Positions 40,012 to 47,841 of a DNA stretch of 64,000 bases are shown one piece after another. The stretch covers positions 1-64,000 of IMG/VR virus record IMGVR_UViG_3300032252_000001; one strand, given 5' to 3'. Under the pieces are notes generated by a model. The model was given only the letters and a program-made list of their open reading frames with translations. It ran no database searches and had not been told where the DNA came from. Both the position numbers and the translations under genes were made by a program. How positions within the stretch are numbered: position 1 is the first letter of the stretch; each line of letters opens with the position of its first letter. The DNA is from a virus.

Positions 40012-40989
40012 TTAGCCCCCGCCGGGGGTGCTGCCCTGCGTGAAGAAGTCCGGTACGCCACTAGCGAAGTTACCAACAGCGCTGCCACCCATCGCGCCAC
40101 CAGCCCCACCAGCAGCTGCTTTAGCAACACCACCAACAGCCAACGATGTACCGCCAGTAAAGAACGCACCTACCATGGTTGCCGCAAGACCCAAAGCCTG
40201 AGCAACCTCACCGCCACTCTGTTTGCTGGTGGTTTCTTTAGACGTTTGGTAGGAACCTTTGGTGCCCTCAAGCGCAGCAATAAGACCGCTGAGGTTACGC
40301 ATATCCCAATCACGCTCTTCAACAAACTGCTGGTAGTCGAAGTCACGCATAGCTTGCTGAATATTGCGGTCAGTTGCGCCAGTCGTCATCAAGGTAGCAA
40401 TATCCAGCCTGCTGGCATTGCTGACTGTATCCCCGAGGCTTCTGAAGCGATCAGCCGCCTGCATGTCTCTGGCTCGCTCGTCACCCCAGATATTCACGGC
40501 ACTTTCGTATGCCATGGCATACCCCTTGCCGTACAGGTCCTGAACTGACTGAAGGGTCTTCTCGCGATTCTCAGAGCGCATGAGAGCCGCCCTGCTGCCA
40601 CCAAAGGCATCCATTGACGCTGACCTTGAGTCAAGCCGGTTCGCCTCTCGCTGGCCTTCCTCTCGTATCTCGCGAGCCGCTGGGTCTAAAGCACCCTTGA
40701 TGTACGGGTTCATGTACTGCGACATGTCGGCATCAGCGAACTGCTGAGTGCCACGCTGGATCATTGCTTCAGACTGATTGAAGTACGGCTGGCCGATGCC
40801 CACATTATCGCGAGCCATCTCCATACCCATTCGCTCATTTTCGGAAAGGCCAGCAACACGGTCACCCGTATAGGCTTCATATTTCTGACTGCCTATCTTT
40901 TGGCCAAGCCTGTTGGCCTGTTTAGCTGAATCTTGAATCCAGCTAGGCGGCTTGTACGTCTCCGTTGTCTTGCTTTTCTTGCTGCCCAT
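40012..40989 (-). CDS. Internal virion/ejection protein with Gly/Ala-rich C-terminus
   Basis: A 325-residue protein; ATG 40989 has AAGGAG upstream and is preferred to the longer form at 41028. The first 250 residues are helical and Gln/Arg/Asp-rich (MGSKKSKTTETYKPPSWIQD at the start). The last 60 are membrane-like (ALGLAATMVGAFFTGGTSLA, then AAAGGAGGAMGGSAVG). It resembles gp14-like channel-forming ejection proteins and is encoded with the two other internal proteins. It overlaps the GNAT gene by 47 nt. Confidence 0.65.
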   Translation of the reverse strand: MGSKKSKTTETYKPPSWIQDSAKQANRLGQKIGSQKYEAYTGDRVAGLSENERMGMEMARDNVGIGQPYFNQSEAMIQRGTQQFADADMSQYMNPYIKGALDPAAREIREEGQREANRLDSRSASMDAFGGSRAALMRSENREKTLQSVQDLYGKGYAMAYESAVNIWGDERARDMQAADRFRSLGDTVSNASRLDIATLMTTGATDRNIQQAMRDFDYQQFVEERDWDMRNLSGLIAALEGTKGSYQTSKETTSKQSGGEVAQALGLAATMVGAFFTGGTSLAVGGVAKAAAGGAGGAMGGSAVGNFASGVPDFFTQGSTPGGG

Positions 40990-41449
40990 CCTGCTCACTC
41001 CTTCTGGTCCTGATAAAGTCACCACCAATGTAGTGGTAACCCTCCATCTGGAATAAACGGTCTTTCAAGAAAACGTCTTTGTCACCAGCCGACACACCAG
41101 CAAGAATTGGTGCATCGTGTGAGTCAGCGAATGCGTGACATCCCTTGATAAGCGCATCGAATGCCCCACCCTTGCGGAATTTCTTCTGCACGAACAGCCA
41201 TTCCAGATACATGAATTGCTCTGGCGACCACGGAAAATTGTAGTTGGTCAATGCTAGTGTTCCCACTATCCGACCGGACACATCAGCTACTATGACGTAG
41301 CCTTCTGTCAGGGTGCGGGTGACCCACTTCAAACCCATGTGCTGATCGACGGATGGGTAAACGCCTGATTCGTCGTGTGCTGCGGTGAGAAGCCGCACCA
41401 GATTCGACGTGTCCAAGGGCTTAGCCTGTCTGATCTTAATAGTCGTCAT
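40943..41449 (-). CDS. GNAT-family acetyltransferase
   Basis: A 168-residue protein. IRQAKPLDTSNLVRLLTAAH opens the fold. YVIVADVSGRIVGTLALTNY and FMYLEWLFVQKKFRKGGAFD follow; the last is the acetyl-CoA loop (V-x-x-x-x-R-x-G-G/A). A third motif ends F-L-K-D-R-L-F-Q-M-E-G-Y-H-Y-I. It probably transfers acetyl or similar groups to a protein amine. Located in the structural operon beside internal proteins, it may modify virion proteins. The last 47 nt overlap the next gene. The tail is Gln/Asp-rich. Confidence 0.75.
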   Translation of the reverse strand: MTTIKIRQAKPLDTSNLVRLLTAAHDESGVYPSVDQHMGLKWVTRTLTEGYVIVADVSGRIVGTLALTNYNFPWSPEQFMYLEWLFVQKKFRKGGAFDALIKGCHAFADSHDAPILAGVSAGDKDVFLKDRLFQMEGYHYIGGDFIRTRRSEQDGQQEKQDNGDVQAA

Positions 41450-41450
41450 T

Positions 41451-41576
41451 TTACCCCTTCTTTGTAAAATTTTGCCACAGATTGATAATCCAGACCCGCA
41501 GCCGGTCTTCGATTTCAGGTGGAGTCAGGGCAACAATTAGCCCTCCAGCCACCATTCCAAGCACAAAAGTCAGCAT
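41451..41576 (-). CDS. Single-TM small protein, 41 residues
   Basis: ATG 41576 follows AGGGGAAGATC. It encodes MLTFVLGMVAGGLIVALTPP and an amphipathic Lys-ended tail. One N-terminal membrane helix with a Gly-zipper look. Its TAA is one nucleotide from the GNAT start codon, so the two are coupled. Function is unknown. Confidence 0.6.
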   Translation of the reverse strand: MLTFVLGMVAGGLIVALTPPEIEDRLRVWIINLWQNFTKKG

Positions 41577-41585
41577 GATCTTCCC

Positions 41586-41756
41586 CTATTTCCGATGCGT
41601 CTCGCCACCAGTGCCGCCACTACCACCGCCGCCACCGCTGCCTTTCGGCTTGCGATTGCTCTTGACGAATCGGCTGACGATAAAAATAACGAAGACAGCC
41701 ACAGCGCCAACCGCGACCCACTCTCCAGTACCCATGTTTGCGATCATTTCACTCAT
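41586..41756 (-). CDS. Single-TM small protein with Gly-rich tail, 56 residues
   Basis: ATG 41756 follows AGGAGAAGAAT. Residues about 14-30 form a membrane helix (VAVGAVAVFVIFIVSRFVKS), then a basic patch and a Gly-rich tail (SGGGGGSGGTGGETHRK). Two small membrane proteins in a row beside the internal virion genes could assist ejection or membrane association. Function is unknown. Confidence 0.6.
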   Translation of the reverse strand: MSEMIANMGTGEWVAVGAVAVFVIFIVSRFVKSNRKPKGSGGGGGSGGTGGETHRK

Positions 41757-41765
41757 ATTCTTCTC

Positions 41766-42269
41766 CTATGGTTCCCGCTCAGATTGCGCTCTGGACTCGC
41801 CAGAGAGCGTGAGGTGGTCCATGCGGATTGCTGGTGGACCACTCGTAATCAACGCCATGCGCGTACCCGCATGAACCGGCTTCACGCCATGCCATGTGAC
41901 AGCATCCATCAGGACGGTAAGCCCCGGCACTGGGTTAATGAACTCGTAAGGATCATCCTCGCTGGTCCCACCAATGCCGAACTCGCCACCTGAATCAGCT
42001 ACCGACAGGTAGGTCACCGCTGTCGTTGCCTCAGGGTGCCAGTTGACGGACTCGACGTGCGCGTGCGGATAGCCTCGAACCCAGCCGTTAAGAACTGAAC
42101 TTTCAGGCGTTATCACGCCAACCCAGTAACGGACCGCTCCACGGCAGTTCTCTGGCATCAGCCCTCTGACCCATGAGCGATACGGCTCTGGTGGGGCTTC
42201 ATCATTGCACCTGTTCACCGCCCATTTTGTGAGCTTGTGCAGGTCGCCTTCGTATGTGTATGTCTCCAT
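41766..42269 (-). CDS. 2-oxoglutarate/Fe(II) oxygenase-like protein
   Basis: A 167-residue protein. A double-stranded beta-helix pattern is visible: PHAHVESVNW (H71, E73), ADSGGEFGIGG, then PVPGLTVLMDAVTWHGVKPV with H127, and GTRMAL with R137. H-x-E...H plus distal R is the iron and 2-oxoglutarate site of prolyl-hydroxylase-like phage enzymes. It probably hydroxylates a protein. Its direct neighbour upstream is a Hint-domain tail protein; a structural protein is the natural substrate, but this is inference. The start is at the upstream stop. Confidence 0.7.
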   Translation of the reverse strand: METYTYEGDLHKLTKWAVNRCNDEAPPEPYRSWVRGLMPENCRGAVRYWVGVITPESSVLNGWVRGYPHAHVESVNWHPEATTAVTYLSVADSGGEFGIGGTSEDDPYEFINPVPGLTVLMDAVTWHGVKPVHAGTRMALITSGPPAIRMDHLTLSGESRAQSEREP

Positions 42270-43132
42270 CAGTACACCAGCACCCCATTTGCAAAGAACC
42301 TTGAGTTCTCAAACGTGTACACCGTGTCTGGGTATTCTATCTGCTCAATGCTTTCGACCTTGACGAGAGCGCTGTTTATCGTCACAACCGGATCACCAAT
42401 CTCAAGAACCTTAGCCATGCCAAGGTCTTTGTATTCGATAACAGGGCTGATAGCTGCGTAACCCTTACCTTCTACATAGATTGGGTGATCGTCAGACATC
42501 CTCAAAATGCGATCATCGGAGAACCGTACTTCATACATGGCGCGGCGCTCACGAGTAAGCACTTCTGTTACAGGCTCAATGCCATTCTCAACCCGAATTA
42601 GGTCACCTTCCATGATATTGCCAATAGCCATTTGCTTACCATCAGCCATTGTAATGAGCGTATCGGGCGTGAAACAGCAGAGAGGACAGGGACCGCCACC
42701 ACCAGTGTACTCAGCGGTCCACGTGGCAGAGCTTGTGGTATCGAGTGTGTTGCCGCCCGACGCTGCGTCGTAGAACGTGAAGTAACTGTTGTTGGTTCTG
42801 AAGTCCAGCACGGTCGTCGCCGTGAAGTAGAAGTTCTGAATGGCATTAAGCTGATAGCGGGTGCCTGCGGTCTTACCTACGAAGGAGGTGCCAGAATTCA
42901 GGGTGTAAGCCACCCAGACCTCGGAAGAACTGCCTGAAGTAAGCCATGTGTTGACAGCTGATCCTACCCCACCACCAGCAGTGTATTCGTACTCTGCACC
43001 GTTGGTGTGGAACCGTATGCCAACGTAGACTGGGGATGTTCCTGCCGAGTTGTAGTCGCCGTTAGCAAGTGCCGACACTGTTGGACCCCCATCTTTGGCT
43101 GCTGACCCATGCGCGAATGCACTAACACTCAT
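42269..43132 (-). CDS. Tail protein with C-terminal Hint (intein-like) domain
   Basis: A 287-residue protein. Residues 1-145 are a beta-rich virion domain. C-x-x-C-C (149-153) introduces the Hint core: C153-F-T-P-D-T-L-I, then GDLIRVENGIEPV, then MSDDHPIYV with H216 (TxxH-type), ending VYTFENSRFFANGVLVY. Normal inteins end HN before a nucleophile; here the C-terminus stops at LVY with no HN and no extein. N-terminal thioester cleavage or attachment at C153 is possible, but splicing is not. The start overlaps the next gene's stop. Confidence 0.85.
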   Translation of the reverse strand: MSVSAFAHGSAAKDGGPTVSALANGDYNSAGTSPVYVGIRFHTNGAEYEYTAGGGVGSAVNTWLTSGSSSEVWVAYTLNSGTSFVGKTAGTRYQLNAIQNFYFTATTVLDFRTNNSYFTFYDAASGGNTLDTTSSATWTAEYTGGGGPCPLCCFTPDTLITMADGKQMAIGNIMEGDLIRVENGIEPVTEVLTRERRAMYEVRFSDDRILRMSDDHPIYVEGKGYAAISPVIEYKDLGMAKVLEIGDPVVTINSALVKVESIEQIEYPDTVYTFENSRFFANGVLVY

Positions 43133-45804
43133 GAGATACCACTTCCCCAGATATAGTACACGGTCGAGCTTGAGCGCAGAATCGTTGCCACGCCTCCGGT
43201 TGTCAGCGTCCGATTAGTTGATGCCCCACCAACCAATGACCCAGTTCCACTCAACCAGTACAGGGTACGAGAGTTGGTTGAGGCATTGATCGTGATGGCA
43301 TTCGACCCACCATTGATCACTGTGGAAACTGCGTCATCTTGAAACTGTGTTGTGACTGACGGTAAGTACAAGATCAAGGCAGAGCTGCTTGTCTTTACAA
43401 GCGCAGAACCACAATGCTCATCGTTAAGAGTCTGGTTAGACGAGAAGGCTATAACCTTCAGATCGTTGAACCCGACATCCCGAATAGAGCCTTGGTTGTC
43501 GTACAGGTAGGCTCCTGACGTAACGCCTGCGGCTTCATGCTGCTGAGTCCCAAACTCAAGACCGTTGTTGTGATACAGGCCAACACCAGCATTCGCCGTA
43601 GCGAGTAGTGCAGTGTCTGCTCCAGCAGTAACACTCAGCTCAAGGTTGGTGTCGGCGCGAAGCTCGGTGGTCGAGTCAGGGTCAGCTGTTAGGATCGTGC
43701 GAACCGTGCCACCAGCATCCTCTGCTTCTATAGCAATGACTGCACCATGACTCAAGCTACGCCAGTACGGTCCACCAGTATCCCAGCCAAAACGAGCAAC
43801 TAATGATCCTACTGAGGACGTGTAAATGTCGAGATTGGTAGACGTGCCGCCGCCATCTATGCGGATACCGCCAGTGATATCCTGAGCATTTGCCAAAATG
43901 CCAGTGTGCGTGTGTCCGGGGTTAGCACCACTGGTTACGTTTGCACCTGTGACAGTCGTAGCAGCCATCGTGCCAGTGACAGTAACGCCTGTTGTGGATG
44001 TTTGCAGTTTTGTGTTTACACCGTGAAGCCCAGCGTAGTTGAGTGCAACAGGCCCAACTACGTTACTGACGTAGACCGCACCACGACTACCCAAAACTCC
44101 GTACCCACCAAAGTAGGCATCGTCTGTTCCCGGTGTGGTGTTGGGGCCAAGACCAGTAGCCTCGAAGTTGTCGGCAGTCATGTCCCCGGTGGCAGTGGCG
44201 TTACCAGTGACATCTATACCAGCAGAGAAATCTGTGTTGTATGGGAAAACGACACCCGTAATAGTATCGTTGCCAGCGTTTGTGTTGATAGTGAGCGCAT
44301 GAGCGCCAGTGTTGTTCAGTCGCAGAGAGAACGCGCCACCATCCGCGCCCCACCACCATACAGGTGTTCCAGTGACTCCAGTTTCCTCAAACTTCCAGAA
44401 AGGTGCCGCAGACGATATTTCAGCCTGAGTACCACCGAACGTCAATGCGCCAGTGCCTTCCAGTGCTGAAGTCCCTGTCCAGACAGCGATCTGATCGTTA
44501 GCCCCTGTGCCAGTTACTGTGCCAGTGTTCGATGTCAGCGTAGATACGTCTTTGCCATCAACAAGCCCGGTGGTAACGATGTTCATCGCACCGAGTTGCA
44601 GGTTGGTGTACCCAGTGATGTCGATGTCAACTGCGCCAGTGCCAGTGATATTCAGGTCATTTGCATCGTGGTCGATAGTAACGTAACTGGTGTCCAGCGA
44701 GTCTCTTATTCTTAGCGCCACACCATCACGAATATCAAATAACGAAGTTGTGCTATTACCACTAAACTCGACAACGTGTGTGTTCGCCGCCGCACCACCA
44801 CCAGATTCGGTATCCGTGTTCTCGATAGTGAAGCGCATTGTCGCGGCAGCTTCATCGTTCTGGTAATACATATCGTAAGCAGCATCGCCCACACCAAAAC
44901 GGACTTCTTCATTTGTAACGCCAGTTCGACTGACTCGCAAAGGCGAAGCATTTGAGTTTGTGTCAATGTTGACTTGACCATCAAAACGCCAAGCACCAGT
45001 AATAGTCTCGGTTGCATTCTTCTTTACAGAGTTTGTATCAATGTCATCCAATGTAATGGTACGGGTGCTTACAACCCCGTTCGCATCAGTGACATGTCCC
45101 AGCGTGTCTGTTGTAACATTGATATCAATGTCAGACACAACAGTGGCACCGGTAAGAGGACCGGTATCTACAGTAAAATCGTCACCGGGATGAGAGGGGT
45201 GTGAGTAAGTGCCAGTGGGAGTTGTGTAAGTACCAGCCGCGTTGAGGAACGAGGTGGCTGATCCAGCAGCCGTTAGAGCAACGGCGTTGAAATCTGTAGC
45301 CGTTACGTTGTCAAAATCAGCATCAACCGTACCGGCGTTGATCGCCGTCAGGCCGGTGATGTTCATATCGACCGTACCACCAAGACCAGCCAAGTTGATG
45401 TCAGTGTCATTGTGCAGCATTGAGAAGTAGGCCGTGCCACCAGAGCCGTATATCCGAACGATGCCGCCAGTGGTGCCAGTGGCGTAGATCGTCTTAACGT
45501 CGAGTCTGCCCTCACCCATGTCGATGTTTCTGTCGTTGGTGTCGAGCGTGGTGCCATCAAATGTCAGGTTGGCAGAGCCTTCGATGCTGTCAGCCGTAGC
45601 CGCGCCTACCGCGATCTGGTTGTCGGTTATCGAACCGCCGATGGTGCCAGCGCCGATCTCAAAGACCGTACCACCGGAGTCTTTCGAGAAGAGCTTTCGA
45701 TCAGCTGGGTTAGTGTTGATCGCAAGCTCGCCCTCTGACAGCTCGCCAGCGGCAGGGACATTGCTCGCAGTGTTACTGCGCTTCAGTATGAACGTGTTGG
45801 CCAC
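43129..45804 (-). CDS. Long tail fibre-like protein
   Basis: An 891-residue protein. The N-terminus MANTFILKRSNTASNVPAAG, GELAINTNP, LFSKDSGGTV is a virion-attachment module shared with the next fibre gene. Low-complexity Thr/Asn/Gly-rich repeats follow with many short beta-strands. No endosialidase or chaperone catalytic triad is recognised. It is probably a homotrimeric fibre. The stop overlaps the Hint gene, and an upstream gap of 9 nt separates it from the paralogue. Confidence 0.75.
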   Translation of the reverse strand: MANTFILKRSNTASNVPAAGELSEGELAINTNPADRKLFSKDSGGTVFEIGAGTIGGSITDNQIAVGAATADSIEGSANLTFDGTTLDTNDRNIDMGEGRLDVKTIYATGTTGGIVRIYGSGGTAYFSMLHNDTDINLAGLGGTVDMNITGLTAINAGTVDADFDNVTATDFNAVALTAAGSATSFLNAAGTYTTPTGTYSHPSHPGDDFTVDTGPLTGATVVSDIDINVTTDTLGHVTDANGVVSTRTITLDDIDTNSVKKNATETITGAWRFDGQVNIDTNSNASPLRVSRTGVTNEEVRFGVGDAAYDMYYQNDEAAATMRFTIENTDTESGGGAAANTHVVEFSGNSTTSLFDIRDGVALRIRDSLDTSYVTIDHDANDLNITGTGAVDIDITGYTNLQLGAMNIVTTGLVDGKDVSTLTSNTGTVTGTGANDQIAVWTGTSALEGTGALTFGGTQAEISSAAPFWKFEETGVTGTPVWWWGADGGAFSLRLNNTGAHALTINTNAGNDTITGVVFPYNTDFSAGIDVTGNATATGDMTADNFEATGLGPNTTPGTDDAYFGGYGVLGSRGAVYVSNVVGPVALNYAGLHGVNTKLQTSTTGVTVTGTMAATTVTGANVTSGANPGHTHTGILANAQDITGGIRIDGGGTSTNLDIYTSSVGSLVARFGWDTGGPYWRSLSHGAVIAIEAEDAGGTVRTILTADPDSTTELRADTNLELSVTAGADTALLATANAGVGLYHNNGLEFGTQQHEAAGVTSGAYLYDNQGSIRDVGFNDLKVIAFSSNQTLNDEHCGSALVKTSSSALILYLPSVTTQFQDDAVSTVINGGSNAITINASTNSRTLYWLSGTGSLVGGASTNRTLTTGGVATILRSSSTVYYIWGSGIS

Positions 45805-45813
45805 AGGCTCTCC

Positions 45814-47826
45814 TTAGAACGTGCCACCATCGAAGGTCGTGTTGTGCAACTTCAGCGGAGTGACAATGCGCAGGTCGTCAGTCGCGTTGTCGGTCTCAGT
45901 CTGCGTTGCCAGCTCAGCATAACCTGCTGCGGACTCAGATGCTTGGCCAATGTTGTTCTGCACGATGGTCCACTGGCTGACGTTATTCAGTACACCGTCA
46001 GCTTCAGCGATCAGGACATCACCGACTTCCAGTACCGCTGAACCCGTGGTCCAGTTGTACGTGCCTGCGACCGTGACCGTGTAGGTATCACCCTTTGCGG
46101 AAGTGATCGAGTCGAGATCAGGGTTACCTGCGCCTGCGCTCGCAGTCGGGTCGAAGCCACCCTTGTAGACAAGACCACCAGTGACTGCCGCGTCAACATA
46201 CGCCTTGACAGACTGCTGCGTAGGCACATGAATATCAGAGTCAGACGACAGGGTGTCTTCATCTAGTACCCAGTTCCAGCCAGTAAAGCCAGCCGGTGGC
46301 GTATCGTTTTCGCTGACGTATTCGGCTGTCGTATTGTCGAACAGGCCAACATTGAACGAACTGATTAGCGCCTTACTCGACGTGCCTGCGTCATCAAACG
46401 CCAGCCAGTCAGCGCCAGTCGCTGTGGTCACTCCCAGCTCATCAAGGGCCAGAGACAACGTGATGTTGCCGCTGGAGCCAGCATCAGCACCATCGATACC
46501 CGTGCCGGTGGTGATCGTCTGGTTCGCTTCCCAGCCGAGGTTGTTATTCATCGTGCCGAGGTCGATCTCACTCGCGGCCTTGCGGCTCTCAGTGGTGCCG
46601 TCCTGCAAAATGAACTCGGTGCCAGCTGCAATCGCAGTGGTCTTGTCGGTGAGTTCGCTGAAGTCGAAGTCCAGCACAACAGCTGAGGATGTGCCGCTAT
46701 TGACCAGACCAGTGCCAGCCGTGACCGAGGTCACTGTGCCAGCCGTACCCTGACTGAACCACTGCACCTCTATCGACAGGCGATCAGCTGCTGTTGGAAC
46801 AGTGCCAGCGAATAGCGGATTGACAGGCACAGTCCAGTAGCCGGTGTTATCGACTACCGTGTCATCCACCTGAGCAATCATGTAGTCGGCAGGATCATCG
46901 ATGCTCTTGATGACAATGATGTCGTTGACGGCAAGGTTGCTGAGAATCCAAGCAAAGTCGTTGCCGTTCTCTTCCACGTCATCGATATACAGATTGGTAA
47001 CACTGGCTGGAGTCGCATTGTTATAGCGAATCTCACCCGGACCCGGATCACCTGCTGTTATGGTTGAGTTGAATGCGAAGGTCGCAATCGTACCGAACAG
47101 GTCATTGTCGAAATGACGCAGCTCGATTTCGCTGGCTGCTTTGCGACTTTCAGTCGCGCCATCCTGAAGAATCAGCTCAGTAGTGCCGCTGATTGCTCCA
47201 GTCATGTCCGTCAGCTCAGAGAAGTCCAGCGCAATGTCTGGGTCCGCTGCCGTACCATTGTTAATGATGCCAACGCCAGCCGTAAGACTGTCTACCTTTA
47301 CCAAGTCATCATTGAAGATCGACAGGGCAATGGAGCTGGCGACCTGTTTCTTCGGCGCATCATCAGTTGCGTCGTTGAAGACGAACTGGTCAGCAGCTAC
47401 AGGTGCTACGTTGGTGAGTTCGACAGGAGCGAAGTCGATAGTAATGTTACCGGTCGATCCGGCATCGGCACCGTCAATACCAAGACCGGTGGTAATGGTC
47501 TGGTTAGCTTCCCAGCCGCTATCGTTATTGAATATGCTCAGCGGCGTGGCGCTAAATAGCACGCGCTTGCCTTGGCTGTCAGAGACATCCTCAAAGACCA
47601 TGTAGTCAGCGGTGACAGGAGTGGCACCTGCAAGGCCAGCAGTCGGTTCAGCCGGTGAACCATTAAGGTTGCGAATGAGCTTGAATACGGTCGGACCAGT
47701 CGTGCCGACCCATAGCTCATTGAGACCACTGGGAGAGCCTACCTCCGAGTTAGCGAGTTCACCTTGCAAGAGCGAAGTCGGCTCATTTGTTGAAGCGGAT
47801 CGTTTGATCCTGATTGTGTTCGCCAT
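45814..47826 (-). CDS. Tail fibre-like protein with internal repeats
   Basis: A 670-residue protein starting MANTIRIKRSASTNEPTSLL, then QGELANSEVG, homologous at the N-terminus to the 891-residue fibre. Internal near-repeats of roughly 90 residues contain NQTITTGxGIDGADAGSxGN, ILQDGxTESRKAASEI and DxAPKKQVASS-like strings at least twice. The C-terminus has VPTQQSVKAYVDAAVTGGLV and ends TPLKLHNTTFDGGTF, typical of marine phage fibres. It probably pairs with the neighbouring fibre on one adsorption apparatus. Confidence 0.75.
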   Translation of the reverse strand: MANTIRIKRSASTNEPTSLLQGELANSEVGSPSGLNELWVGTTGPTVFKLIRNLNGSPAEPTAGLAGATPVTADYMVFEDVSDSQGKRVLFSATPLSIFNNDSGWEANQTITTGLGIDGADAGSTGNITIDFAPVELTNVAPVAADQFVFNDATDDAPKKQVASSIALSIFNDDLVKVDSLTAGVGIINNGTAADPDIALDFSELTDMTGAISGTTELILQDGATESRKAASEIELRHFDNDLFGTIATFAFNSTITAGDPGPGEIRYNNATPASVTNLYIDDVEENGNDFAWILSNLAVNDIIVIKSIDDPADYMIAQVDDTVVDNTGYWTVPVNPLFAGTVPTAADRLSIEVQWFSQGTAGTVTSVTAGTGLVNSGTSSAVVLDFDFSELTDKTTAIAAGTEFILQDGTTESRKAASEIDLGTMNNNLGWEANQTITTGTGIDGADAGSSGNITLSLALDELGVTTATGADWLAFDDAGTSSKALISSFNVGLFDNTTAEYVSENDTPPAGFTGWNWVLDEDTLSSDSDIHVPTQQSVKAYVDAAVTGGLVYKGGFDPTASAGAGNPDLDSITSAKGDTYTVTVAGTYNWTTGSAVLEVGDVLIAEADGVLNNVSQWTIVQNNIGQASESAAGYAELATQTETDNATDDLRIVTPLKLHNTTFDGGTF

Positions 47827-47841
47827 AGTAGGTTCCTACCT

